DNA from: an uncultured Collinsella sp. | GTDB taxonomy: Bacteria > Actinomycetota > Coriobacteriia > Coriobacteriales > Coriobacteriaceae | Direction of reading: 5' to 3' | DNA: 35,865 bases | Assembly: GCA_900545445.1 (NCBI GenBank) | Contig: UQZH01000016.1 | Coordinates: 1 to 35,865 of the forward strand | In this document: piece after piece, positions 16,890 through 25,085 of the stretch | Layout of the letters: every line of letters begins with the position of its first letter | Position numbering within the stretch: position 1 is the stretch's first letter | The notes under the pieces: model-generated | The model's input: the letters and a program-made list of their open reading frames with translations, nothing else | The model's database searches: none | Told to the model about the DNA's origin: nothing | Translations under genes and position numbers: made by a program

Positions 16890-18590
16890 CTACTTCTTCC
16901 GATAGCGGCGGTTGCGGCTCGTCGACGAACCCATTACTTCGATGAGTCCTTTATCCGCCATTTTTGGCAGATGGTAGCGGACGGACGAAATTTTGACCCC
17001 CGATGCAACCGCTATTTCTCGCGCCGTCATATCCACTTCGGCGCTGAGAGCCTCCAGGATCCTATCCGCTGTCGAAGCTGACGATTCTCTGCTCATATCG
17101 ATAATCTCAAACGTGTCTTTGCCACATTTTGACAGGACATGTTTATCGACAAGATCCCCGCAGATCAGGCGAATGTCATCCGAATCCCACTTCAGGGCCT
17201 CTCGTATTTTTTGAACATCGCATACGCACCCATGCTCCCGCATAAACATGAGCAATGTTTCCTCGCGATCCGTCAGCTCGGTGCCCACATGGCTCTGAAT
17301 CCACGTGCGGTTTTCAGCAAGCTCCGCCCCGTGCCGGGAAAGCAGCACCGTAAACGAATCGGCCTTAACGATAAATTTCGGCCTTCCAAGCGAACGAGAC
17401 TCCATCTCGCGAATCATAGCCGGGATACCAGATCCCTGGCTTTCTGCAACGGCCCCCTCGGCATGCTCTAACGGCGTCGCCCCCATTAGGCTCATGAGCT
17501 TTGGGTTTCGGCAGCGCGATTCCCCGTCTGCAAGATTGTCCACCGTCTTTCCGCCCCAAAGCCCACCGGGGTTTTTGATCTCTATTCTGTCTGGATAGAT
17601 ATCGACACTCACGGCCTGCCCCACAAACATGGGCGAATATTCTCGATGGATGCAGGCATTTGCCAAGGCCTCGCGCAAAACCTCCTGGGGAACTTCCCAA
17701 TCCTCCCTTCTGCCAGCACCTTGCACTATCGCCGCTTTGCGCAAGTTCCGTCCAATCGCGGCAAGGGCATCTTCGATGCAAGCCGGAATCGGGCCATCGC
17801 ACAACTGGCGGTCAATAAACCGGGGTTGCCCGGGTGCAGATTTTTCCACATCGGAATGGACAGCGACATCGATCATGAGTTTGGGATAGAACTGCTGGGG
17901 GTAAATTCCCGCCGACAGAAGCCCTGCGAGCTTCACCACACCATCCTTTGTAGTGATATTGAGTCTGACCAGCTGCTTTTCCAGCGTATCGGCCCCGCGC
18001 AAAACGCGGGGGGTCTGCAGCCGGCGATTTGCGATAATAGACCGCACGACATCTGGATCCAAATCCTCGACCGTTGCCTCCGAAACCACCGTGCCGTCTG
18101 CATCGCTCGGAAGCAACGCACTCTGCAGCTCATATAGCTCAGCGGGTGACATCTTGATATCTTTATCATCCACGCGCTTGTAGCTACCGTTCTGTACGCC
18201 GCGCGCGCCGATATAGCAAGGCTTCGCTTTAAGCTCAAGTTCAAAGATACGCACCAGAAGCACCTGGAGCCCGTCGACCTCGCCTCGATCAAGCTCGTAC
18301 CGCGGCGCATGGGCCACCACTGCTGCTGAGCCTCCGTCTCCGATACCCGAAACAAACTGATCGCGCACCCTATCGATAGCAAAGTTAGCCGAAGGAACAA
18401 ATCCTTCGGCTTCGTTTAGGCCCAAAATAATGAGCCCACCCGCAGTGTTCGCAAAAGCGCTCACTGTCTCCCATACATCTGCGCTCAATTTATTCGTGCA
18501 GGCTTTAACTTCTACCGATGCGTCATCAGTCCCCCGCCTGCGAAGGCGCTCAACGATAAGGCCAAGAGGTTCATCCAGCAGCATTGGCAT
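16890..18590 (-). CDS. AlbA_2 / GHKL-ATPase regulator with C-terminal winged helices
   Basis: A 566-residue composite protein. Residues ~24-140 form an AlbA_2 (schlafen-like) domain, marked by KLSADVWETVSAFANTAGGL then IILGLNE. Around 300-395 is an ATP-binding GHKL-like domain (HATPase_c_4 type): the N-box-like ALANACIHREYS, IEIKNPGG and GSGIPAMIREM. The C-terminus has a winged helix (~441-485) and a second (~504-560, ILEALSAEVDMTAREIAVAS). This layout is usually annotated ATP-binding regulator; some homologues sit in defence or stress loci. ATG 18590 follows GAGAGACGGA; ATG 18584 is an alternative. Its promoter lies in an unusual array of CTCTCTAAA-type motifs, suggesting self-control. Function is otherwise unknown. 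Confidence 0.85.
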   Translation of the reverse strand: MPMLLDEPLGLIVERLRRRGTDDASVEVKACTNKLSADVWETVSAFANTAGGLIILGLNEAEGFVPSANFAIDRVRDQFVSGIGDGGSAAVVAHAPRYELDRGEVDGLQVLLVRIFELELKAKPCYIGARGVQNGSYKRVDDKDIKMSPAELYELQSALLPSDADGTVVSEATVEDLDPDVVRSIIANRRLQTPRVLRGADTLEKQLVRLNITTKDGVVKLAGLLSAGIYPQQFYPKLMIDVAVHSDVEKSAPGQPRFIDRQLCDGPIPACIEDALAAIGRNLRKAAIVQGAGRREDWEVPQEVLREALANACIHREYSPMFVGQAVSVDIYPDRIEIKNPGGLWGGKTVDNLADGESRCRNPKLMSLMGATPLEHAEGAVAESQGSGIPAMIREMESRSLGRPKFIVKADSFTVLLSRHGAELAENRTWIQSHVGTELTDREETLLMFMREHGCVCDVQKIREALKWDSDDIRLICGDLVDKHVLSKCGKDTFEIIDMSRESSASTADRILEALSAEVDMTAREIAVASGVKISSVRYHLPKMADKGLIEVMGSSTSRNRRYRKK

Positions 18591-18594
18591 TCCG

Positions 18595-18805
18595 TCTCTC
18601 TAAAACGATAGATTTATCTCTCTAAAGTATAGTATATCTCCCTAACTTTAGAGAGATAAGCACCTTATTTTAGAGAGAAATTTAGAAAGATGTATCGAAT
18701 TCACTGCTAGATTGCCTAATGTTATCTCTTTAACTGGCTTTCTCTTTAGAGAGACATTTAGAGAGACGAGCGCGACCTCTCTAATCATGGGCTCCTCTCT
18801 TTAAA
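18595..18805. promoter_or_regulatory. Array of about ten CTCTCTAAA / TTTAGAGAG motifs
   Basis: Copies (9-mers): CTCTCTAAA at 18596-18604 and 18618-18626; CTCCCTAAC at 18638-18646; TTTAGAGAG at 18647-18655, 18669-18677, 18745-18753 and 18757-18765; TTTAGAAAG at 18681-18689; CTCTTTAAC at 18726-18734; CTCTCTAAT at 18777-18785; CTCTTTAAA at 18797-18805. Two pairs are spaced 12 bp. The palindrome 18638-18655 lies exactly between -35 and -10, and the 18596-18604 copy covers the ribosome site of the AlbA_2 gene. Confidence 0.8.
18631..18659 (-). promoter_or_regulatory. Promoter of the AlbA_2 regulator gene
   Basis: On the minus strand, TTATCT (18654-18659) and TATACT (18631-18636) are 17 nt apart. 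A second TATACT at 18626-18631 overlaps. The spacer is filled by the operator palindrome. Confidence 0.6.
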
Positions 18806-18854
18806 GTGCGCACATCCCAACCGTACCTTAAGCTGCGGTGAAATAACTCACGAT

Positions 18855-18898
18855 TAACCTGCCAATAAGGGACAGGTTTATTTTGGTAGGTTTTATCT
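18855..18898 (+). repeat. REP-like palindrome, family A, copy 4
   Basis: TAACCTGCCAATAAGGGACA followed by GGTTTATTTTGGTAGGTTTT resembles copy 1 with two changes. It lies in the intergenic region before the nuclease gene. The rest of 18806-19057 shows no clear gene. Confidence 0.75.
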
Positions 18899-19018
18899 GG
18901 GGAAACGCCGAGCCCCACATCAACAACCGCCACAGCTCCATATGAGGCAAATGAACCAGCGGCGTCTATCCCAAATCTTAAGTATTTGTTCGACAGAAAG
19001 GCCCCTGCCGGCTCCTGC

Positions 19019-19024
19019 TAGACT
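19019..19024 (+). promoter_or_regulatory. Possible extended -10 box of the nuclease gene
   Basis: TGCTAGACT (TGN + TAGACT) lies 34 nt before the start codon; no -35 box is visible. Confidence 0.3.
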
Positions 19025-19057
19025 GGTAGATTCCCAACCGTCCATCCAGGAGCCTCC

Positions 19058-20041
19058 ATGTCGCGCAAGTCCGCCTACAAGCAAGCACTTTCCATCGGCA
19101 CCGCCGTGGTGCTGGGGTTTGCGTTGTTCACAGGGTCGCTCGACGGGGCGCCCAGACTACTCTCGCCGCAAAGTGATGAGCAGGCGGTAGCCCTGGCCGA
19201 GAAGCAAAACGAGAGTCCCAGCCGCACCGACGACGAGGCAGACCTGATCGCTCGACTCGAATCGGGAACAGCGAGGTCCTCGGACACTCAAAACAGCCAG
19301 GACGTTGGCGATGACTCCGATTCCGCCGCAATCGACACCGGCGACGGCGCTTCCGCGGACAGCGCCGCCACCCCCATCGACGAGGTCGAAAACCCCGACC
19401 TCAACCGCGCCCGCGGTGTTTATCTCAGCAGCATTCCCGACTATGCCGGCAACCCCTACGTTGCCCTTCGCGCCGACAGCACGCACCCGCTCGGCACGCC
19501 GTCATTCACGCTCGATGAATACGAACGCGCTACAGAAGAGGGTTGCTTTAAGAAGTTCTCCAAGCTCGACAGCCTGGGCCGCACCCGCAAAGCGCTCGCC
19601 TGCGTGGGCCCCGAATCGCTCGGTCAAGGCGAACGCGGCGATATCTCGCGCATCCATCCCGCCGGATGGCGCCAGCAGCGCTACGACTTTATTCCGGGCC
19701 AGAGCCTCTACAACCGCTGCCACCTCATCGCCTGGTCGCTCTGCGGCGAAAACGCCAACCGCAAGAATCTCCTCACCGGCACGCGCTATCTCAACGAGAC
19801 GGGCATGCTACCGTTTGAAGAGCAGATTCTCAACTATATTCGCGATACGGGCAACCATGTGCTCTATCGCGTCACGCCCATGTACAACGAAGAGGAACTT
19901 GTCTGCCGCGGCGTGCGCCTTGAGGCGCAATCGGTCGAGGACCACGGCAAGACCCTCTGCTTCCACGTATATTGCTACAACCTGCAGCCGCACGTGCAGA
20001 TCGACTACGCCACCGGCCGCAATCAGGCCTCGGGAGACTAG
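19058..20041 (+). CDS. Secreted DNA/RNA non-specific endonuclease
   Basis: A 327-residue protein with an N-terminal hydrophobic export signal (~9-30, ALSIGTAVVLGFALFTGS), an acidic low-complexity linker (~35-115) and a C-terminal beta-beta-alpha-metal nuclease domain of the NucA/EndA type (Endonuclea_NS_2). The catalytic region reads YNRCHLIAWSLCGENANRKN (218-237); His222 is the expected general base in place of the usual RGH, with Cys in the Gly position. LLTGTRYLNETGMLP and VLYRVTPMY match the family; Asn246 is a candidate metal ligand. It likely degrades extracellular nucleic acid. ATG 19058 has AGGAG 5 nt upstream. It is a single gene. Confidence 0.85.
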   Translation: MSRKSAYKQALSIGTAVVLGFALFTGSLDGAPRLLSPQSDEQAVALAEKQNESPSRTDDEADLIARLESGTARSSDTQNSQDVGDDSDSAAIDTGDGASADSAATPIDEVENPDLNRARGVYLSSIPDYAGNPYVALRADSTHPLGTPSFTLDEYERATEEGCFKKFSKLDSLGRTRKALACVGPESLGQGERGDISRIHPAGWRQQRYDFIPGQSLYNRCHLIAWSLCGENANRKNLLTGTRYLNETGMLPFEEQILNYIRDTGNHVLYRVTPMYNEEELVCRGVRLEAQSVEDHGKTLCFHVYCYNLQPHVQIDYATGRNQASGD

Positions 20042-20088
20042 GGCCGAGCCGCGACAAGAACCGATTTGCAACCCCAATGGGGATCAAA

Positions 20089-20121
20089 AAGGGCCGCCCT
20101 GGATTGCCCAGAGCGGCCCTT
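20089..20121. terminator. Terminator between the nuclease and EF-G-like genes
   Basis: AAGGGCCGC (20089-20097) pairs with GCGGCCCTT (20113-20121) around a 15-nt loop that can itself form CTGG/CCAG pairs. It separates convergent genes. Confidence 0.65.
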
Positions 20122-20155
20122 GCATCGGCATGTATGTTGCAGGCAAAGCCCCACG

Positions 20156-22231
20156 CTACTTGGCGCGGCCCTCCTCATAGCGCTCGACCAGCTTGGCCTG
20201 AACGTCATAAGGCACCTGCTCGTAGCCGGCAGGCTTCATGGTAAAGTCACCCGTGCCGCGCGTGATAGAGCGCAGACGCGTCGAGTAATCCGTCAGCTCG
20301 GCCAGCGGCGCCTGGGCGATGACCACGGTGTCGCCGCGCTCATCGGTCTCCATGCCCGTTACGCGACCGCGCGATGCCGAGATGTCGCCCATCACGGCGC
20401 CGGCGTAGCTCTCGGGGATAGTCACCGTAATTTCCTCGATGGGCTCCAGCACCACCGGGTCGGCATCGGCGCACGCCTTGCGCAGGCCGATGCGGGCCGC
20501 CGCACGGAACGCCATCTCGTTGGAGTCGACGCTGTGATACGAGCCGTCGTACACAGCCACGCGAATGCCCGTGAGCGGGTAGCCGGCAATGATGCCGTCC
20601 TTCATGGTCTCCTGGACACCCTTGTCCACGGCGGGAATGAGCGAACGCGGAATGCGACCGCCCACGACCTCGTCTACAAACTCATAACCGTCGCTCGTGC
20701 CGTCGGGCCCAATGAGCGGCTCAACGCGTAGCCAGCAGTCGCCATACTGACCGGCACCGCCAGTCTGCTTCTTGTGGCGGCCCTGGGCACTCGCCGTGCG
20801 GCGGATGGTCTCGCGATACGGAATGCGGATCGGAACGCTTTTGGCCACGACTTTGGTACGATCCTCCAAACGGTTGAGCAGCACCGAAACCTGCGCCTCA
20901 CCCACCGCCGAAATGATGGTCTGGCCGGTCTCCTCGTCACGATCGATGCTCATGGTCGGATCAGCCTTGCATGCCTTCTCGATAAACGTATAGAGCTTCT
21001 CCTCGTCGCCGCGGTTCTCGGCCTCGATGGCAATGCGGTACTGCGAGTTGGGGAACTTAAACGCCGCCGCCTCGACCTTGCCGGTAATGGAGAGCGTATC
21101 GCCCGTCTCTGCCGCCAACTTGGGCGCCACGATAATGTCGCCGGCATAGGCGTGACCGACCTCGGTCATGTCGCGGCCGCACATCACATACAGGTGAGCC
21201 AGACGATCGCTCTTGCGGGTACGCGCGTTGACCAGCTCAAGGCCCGGCTCAAGCGTGCCCGTCAGCACCTTGATAAAGCTGATGCGGCCCTGCTGCGGAT
21301 CGGCCAGCGTCTTAAACACAAACGCCACCGGACGGTCATCATCGCTCGAAATCTTGAGCGAATCGCCGTCGATAAGCGGCATCTCGCCGTAGTCGGTCGG
21401 CGCCGGGAAGTACGTCGCGATGTCATCCATCAGCGAGTTGACGCCCTGTTCCTTAATGCAATCGCCCGCAAAGACCGGCACAAAGATGCGCTCGGCGATC
21501 GCCTTCGACAGCAGGCCTTCAAGCTCCTCCTGCGTCAGCGTCTCCTCGCCTTCCAAGTACTTCATCATCAGCTCGTCGTCAGCCTCGGCCACCAGCTCGC
21601 ACAGATGGTCATGGGCTTCCTCGGCCTGGGCACGATACTCCTCGGGAATCTCCGACTCAACGGCTTCGGTGCCGTTGCAATGGCGCGCCTTCATGCGCAC
21701 CAGGTCAATGATGCCGTCAAAGTCCTCGCCCTCGCCCCAGGGAAGGGTCACGGCGCCCAGGCGCGTGCCAAAGCGCTCCTGCAGCAGGCCCATCGTGGTC
21801 GTAAAGCTGGCCTCGGGACGCGACAGGCGGTTTACGAACACCGCGCGCGCCAGGCGCAGGTCCTCGGCGGCGTACCAAAGCTTAACCGTCGTCGGCTGCG
21901 GGCCGGCCTCGGCGTCGACCACAAACAGCGCCGTCTCGCAGACGCTCATCGCGGCAAAGGCGTCGCCGATAAAATCGGGGTAGCACGGGGCATCGAGCAC
22001 GTTGATGCGCGCGCCCTTCCAGTCAATCGGCGCGATGGTCGTCGAGATAGAAAATGAACGCTTGACCTCTTCGGGGTCATAGTCGAGCGTGGGCTTGGTG
22101 CCGTCGCGGCCGCCCAGGCGGGCGGTCTTACCGGAAAGGTGGAGCATGGCCTCGGCGAGTGAAGTCTTGCCCACCCCGCCTTGGCCTACGAGCACCACGT
22201 TCCTTACGTTGCCGGTCTTGGGAGCACCCAT
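20156..22231 (-). CDS. EF-G-like translational GTPase with altered G motifs
   Basis: A 691-residue EF-G-shaped protein (GTPase domain, then domains II-V with QGRHKKQTGGAGQYGD and IPESYAGAVMGDISASRGRV). G1 is intact, GQGGVGKT (16-23). The usual DTPGH (G3) is DAPCY (80-84), so both the Gly and the catalytic His of EF-G are changed. NKxD (G4) is NRLS (134-137), losing the guanine-specifying Asp. It is thus a paralogue of the FusA2 / EF-G-like type rather than the main factor, perhaps with weak or altered nucleotide use. ATG 22231 has a perfect AAGGAGGT 4 nt upstream; the frame continues 37 codons further without one. Confidence 0.9.
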   Translation of the reverse strand: MGAPKTGNVRNVVLVGQGGVGKTSLAEAMLHLSGKTARLGGRDGTKPTLDYDPEEVKRSFSISTTIAPIDWKGARINVLDAPCYPDFIGDAFAAMSVCETALFVVDAEAGPQPTTVKLWYAAEDLRLARAVFVNRLSRPEASFTTTMGLLQERFGTRLGAVTLPWGEGEDFDGIIDLVRMKARHCNGTEAVESEIPEEYRAQAEEAHDHLCELVAEADDELMMKYLEGEETLTQEELEGLLSKAIAERIFVPVFAGDCIKEQGVNSLMDDIATYFPAPTDYGEMPLIDGDSLKISSDDDRPVAFVFKTLADPQQGRISFIKVLTGTLEPGLELVNARTRKSDRLAHLYVMCGRDMTEVGHAYAGDIIVAPKLAAETGDTLSITGKVEAAAFKFPNSQYRIAIEAENRGDEEKLYTFIEKACKADPTMSIDRDEETGQTIISAVGEAQVSVLLNRLEDRTKVVAKSVPIRIPYRETIRRTASAQGRHKKQTGGAGQYGDCWLRVEPLIGPDGTSDGYEFVDEVVGGRIPRSLIPAVDKGVQETMKDGIIAGYPLTGIRVAVYDGSYHSVDSNEMAFRAAARIGLRKACADADPVVLEPIEEITVTIPESYAGAVMGDISASRGRVTGMETDERGDTVVIAQAPLAELTDYSTRLRSITRGTGDFTMKPAGYEQVPYDVQAKLVERYEEGRAK

Positions 22232-22477
22232 GATGACCTCCTTGCAGGGCCGCGCGCAATGCGCGACGCCAACGGGGAGAGTTCGCGGTCGGTGCCGTCC
22301 CGGGAGCAGCATGGTCGGCAGCCGAGCCGACTCACCCTCCAAATGTCCTATGCCACCACCCTACCCTCACGGGCGACCGTCCATGCACACCTTTCGGCAC
22401 ACGTATGAATACAGGCGGCGAGAGGAAGGAGAACGTATACGAGGCAATTATTGGACCCCGCCGATGCAAATTAAAGT

Positions 22478-22507
22478 GCCGCCGCAGGCCGTAAAACCTG
22501 CAGCGGC
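22478..22507 (-). terminator. Terminator of the amino-acid ABC operon
   Basis: An 11-bp stem with one mismatch (22478-22488 with 22497-22507) lies 36 nt after the ATPase stop on the minus strand, followed by ACTTTAATTT. The remaining gap 22232-22477 shows no gene. Confidence 0.6.
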
Positions 22508-22542
22508 TTCGCCTCAATCAATAGTTGAGTAAAAAGCTGAGC

Positions 22543-23307
22543 CTACCCCTCGATACGACTCAAGAACTCACGGGTACGTTGCTCACGAGGGTGATCGATA
22601 ACCTGCTCGGCAGGGCCCTCCTCGACAATGCGACCTCCGTCCATAAAGACAACGCGGTCGGCAACATCGCGCGCAAACTGCATCGCGTGGGTCACGATCA
22701 CCATCGTCATATTCTGCGCGGCAAGGTCTTTAATGACACGCAGCACCTCGGCCGTTAGCTCGGGATCGAGCGCCGAGGTCGGCTCGTCAAAGAACAAGAT
22801 TTCCGGATCGAGCGCCAAGGCGCGGGCGATACTCACACGCTGTTGCTGACCGCCCGAAAGCTCGCATGGCACCTTGTTCTCGTTGCCCGTAAGCCCCATC
22901 TGCGCGATCAGCTCACGCGCACGTGCTTCGGCCTGCTCGCGCGGGCGCTTGAGCACGCGAATCGGAGCATCGGTGATGTTTTTCATCACCGTATAGTGCG
23001 GAAACAGATTGTAGTTCTGAAACACCAGACCAAAACGCGAACGTGCTCGCTTGGGAACATCGCCTTTCGCATATATCGCACCCGATCCCGCATCCGTCGC
23101 AACCGCAAGGTCACCAAACGAAAGCGAGCCGCCGTCGAGCGTCTCGAGCAGCGTGGCGCAACGCAACAGCGTGGACTTACCGCCACCCGAAGGCCCGATA
23201 ATCGCCACGACCTCGCCGCGCTTTACCTCGAGCGAGATATCCTTGAGCACCTCATTGCCGCCAAACGCCTTGCGCGCGTTCGATATATTCATTACCGTTC
23301 CGGACAC
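22543..23307 (-). CDS. Amino-acid ABC transporter ATP-binding protein
   Basis: A 254-residue ATPase of the GlnQ/HisP type that energises an amino-acid importer. Walker A is GPSGGGKS (38-45), the Q-loop FQNYNLFPH (~97), signature LSGGQQQR (150), Walker B ILFFDEPTSALD (170-175) and the His switch VTHAMQFA (207). GTG 23307 is chosen, because GGAGG lies 5 nt upstream; an upstream ATG at 23319 would place that site inside the coding region. It is the third gene after the binding-protein and permease genes, but 173 nt away with a hairpin between, so it may be expressed at a different level or serve more than one permease. Confidence 0.95.
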   Translation of the reverse strand: MSGTVMNISNARKAFGGNEVLKDISLEVKRGEVVAIIGPSGGGKSTLLRCATLLETLDGGSLSFGDLAVATDAGSGAIYAKGDVPKRARSRFGLVFQNYNLFPHYTVMKNITDAPIRVLKRPREQAEARARELIAQMGLTGNENKVPCELSGGQQQRVSIARALALDPEILFFDEPTSALDPELTAEVLRVIKDLAAQNMTMVIVTHAMQFARDVADRVVFMDGGRIVEEGPAEQVIDHPREQRTREFLSRIEG

Positions 23308-23342
23308 GGGAACCTCCATGTGTTTAAAAAGTCAGCGAGCGT

Positions 23343-23433
23343 GTGACTGGCGAGACAATGTGCTCCGAAAGAGGAGCGCCGCGTACTTCTGTACGCAAGC
23401 GACGGCTTGAGGAGCAGATTGGCCGTCAGGCAC
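23343..23433. repeat. Structured imperfect inverted-repeat element before the ATPase gene
   Basis: GTGCTCC / GGAGC-type pairing and imperfect outer arms (TGACTGGC near 23343 with GGCCGTCA near 23427) surround an internal CGTACTTCTGTACG hairpin. It lies between permease and ATPase. It may be a mobile palindromic element or a structured RNA. Confidence 0.4.
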
Positions 23434-23451
23434 GCGCGCAGCGTCGAGCAG

Positions 23452-23475
23452 TCCGCCGTTCGCTAGAACGGCGGA
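23452..23475 (-). terminator. CCGCCGTTC hairpin after the permease gene
   Basis: TCCGCCGTTC (23452-23461) and GAACGGCGGA (23466-23475) form a perfect 10-bp stem with a GCTA loop, starting 6 nt beyond the permease stop (minus strand). The same stem as 5744-5767. It may reduce transcription into the ATPase gene. Confidence 0.6.
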
Positions 23476-23480
23476 ACGAT

Positions 23481-24134
23481 CTAGTCATGGTAGTAATCCA
23501 ATTTTATCTCGGCGGCGCCCAGCAGCATCTCGACCACAAAGTTAAAGACCCAGTAGATCAGCGCCGCAATTGCAAACGGCACCATGCTCACCTGCGAGGC
23601 AACCAGCGCCTTGGCGGTCGAGAACATCTCGCCCACGCCGATGGCAAACGCCAGCGACGTGTCTTTGACCAGTGTGATGATCTCGTTGCCCATCGCCGGC
23701 AAAATGCGCTTGGCGACCTGCGGCATCACGATATACAGAAACGTCTGCATACGCGAGTAGCCCAGCACCTCGGCAGCCTCGTATTGACCGCGCGGAATGG
23801 ACTGCAGGCCCGAGCGATAGATCTCGGCAAAGTAACCGGCGTAGTTGATAATGAACGCCACAACGCACGCCGTCCACTTGGAATCGGGCGTGAGCGAGAT
23901 GCCGAACACGTAGTACGGGGCAAAGTAGATGGCAAACATCTGCAGCATGAGCGGCGTACCGCGCATGACCGAAATGTAGATGCGCGCAATCCAGCGCAGC
24001 GGCGCGACCTTGCTCATGCGCATAAACGCCACGGGGATCCCCAGCGGAATCGACCCGAGCAGCGTCAGCACAAACAGCTGCAAACTGACCAAGAATCCCT
24101 GGCCAAGCATCTGCATCATGACTTGAATAGACAT
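23481..24134 (-). CDS. Amino-acid ABC transporter permease
   Basis: GlnP/HisM-family permease of 217 residues with several membrane helices and an EAA loop (RGQYEAAEVLGYSRMQTFLY). ATG 24134 overlaps the binding-protein stop as TAATG, implying coupled translation. A TTG at 24149 is also in frame but overlaps the upstream gene. It belongs to the operon with the binding protein and the ATPase. Confidence 0.93.
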   Translation of the reverse strand: MSIQVMMQMLGQGFLVSLQLFVLTLLGSIPLGIPVAFMRMSKVAPLRWIARIYISVMRGTPLMLQMFAIYFAPYYVFGISLTPDSKWTACVVAFIINYAGYFAEIYRSGLQSIPRGQYEAAEVLGYSRMQTFLYIVMPQVAKRILPAMGNEIITLVKDTSLAFAIGVGEMFSTAKALVASQVSMVPFAIAALIYWVFNFVVEMLLGAAEIKLDYYHD

Positions 24135-24994
24135 TACTTGAGCACCCAATTATCGAAAGATAGACCATAGCTTGAATACTTGTCGCAGAGGTCCTTGACC
24201 GTACCATCCTCATAGAGCGCCTTGAGCGACTCGGTCACGGCATCGGCCGACTTGGTGTCGCCCTTCTTAAAGCCGACGGCGTAGTGCTCGCTGGACAGCG
24301 GCTCATCAAGCTGTGTATAGGCATCGGGCTTGGCGGCAAGCTGATACTGGGCAATCGAGAGGTCACAGGCGACGGCATCGACTGCACCACTCTCGAGCTG
24401 CATAAACACCGTGTTGTACTCACCGATGGTATCGAGCGTGGCAAACGTCGCGGCCAAATCCTTCTGGTCGCCCTCGAGCACATCCTGTGCAGCGGAATCA
24501 GTCTGGGTAATCACGGTCTTGCCGGCAAGATCGTCCCAGCTCTTGATGCCCGCATCCTTCTTGACCACCAGCACCTGCTCGTTGAGCATGTACGGCTCGG
24601 AGAACGTGTAGTCGTCCTCGCGGCCCTCCATGGTAAAGCCGTTCCAGATGCAGTTGATGGCGCCCGAGTTGAGCAGCGTATCCTTGGCGTCCCAGTCGAT
24701 GGCCTCGTATTTGACCTCCCAGCCCTGCTTATCGGCAACAGCCTTGGCCAAATCGAGATCAAAGCCGGTGTACTCGCCATCGTCGCCCACAAAACCATAC
24801 GGAGGATAGGACTTATCAAAGCCCACCACAAGCTTCTTGGACTCTGCAGCGCCCTTCACATCCTTGGCCGCGGCAGAGCCAGCAGCGGAGCCCTTGCCGG
24901 CACCACCGCCGCAGCCGACAAGACCAAGGCCAAGCACCGTGGCAAACGAGCCGGCTAGACCAACAAACTGACGACGAGACATATCGGTATTCAT
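24134..24994 (-). CDS. Amino-acid ABC transporter solute-binding lipoprotein
   Basis: Family 3 solute-binding protein of 286 residues. Twin-arginine-like SRRQFVGL, a hydrophobic core and lipobox LVGC (Cys28) indicate export and lipid anchoring. LVVGFDKSYPPYGFVG and GFDLDLAKAVADK match amino-acid-binding proteins. ATG 24994 has AAGGGGG 6 nt upstream. It is the first gene of a complete importer operon. The precise ligand cannot be read from the sequence. A good promoter precedes it. Confidence 0.94.
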   Translation of the reverse strand: MNTDMSRRQFVGLAGSFATVLGLGLVGCGGGAGKGSAAGSAAAKDVKGAAESKKLVVGFDKSYPPYGFVGDDGEYTGFDLDLAKAVADKQGWEVKYEAIDWDAKDTLLNSGAINCIWNGFTMEGREDDYTFSEPYMLNEQVLVVKKDAGIKSWDDLAGKTVITQTDSAAQDVLEGDQKDLAATFATLDTIGEYNTVFMQLESGAVDAVACDLSIAQYQLAAKPDAYTQLDEPLSSEHYAVGFKKGDTKSADAVTESLKALYEDGTVKDLCDKYSSYGLSFDNWVLK

Positions 24995-25050
24995 GGTATT
25001 CCCCCTTGGTGGCACTTTAGTTAAGTAAAGTGAGTCATGTAACGTTCAGA

Positions 25051-25079
25051 ATCATACACTCTACCTTGATAAAGTACAA
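25051..25079 (-). promoter_or_regulatory. Promoter of the amino-acid ABC operon
   Basis: On the minus strand, TTGTAC (25074-25079) and TATGAT (25051-25056) are exactly 17 nt apart. Confidence 0.7.
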
Positions 25080-25085
25080 GGGAGG

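Noticed and set aside
18595..18805. CRISPR array
   Set aside because: Repeats are only 9 bp, occur in both orientations and have irregular spacing; no cas genes are present.
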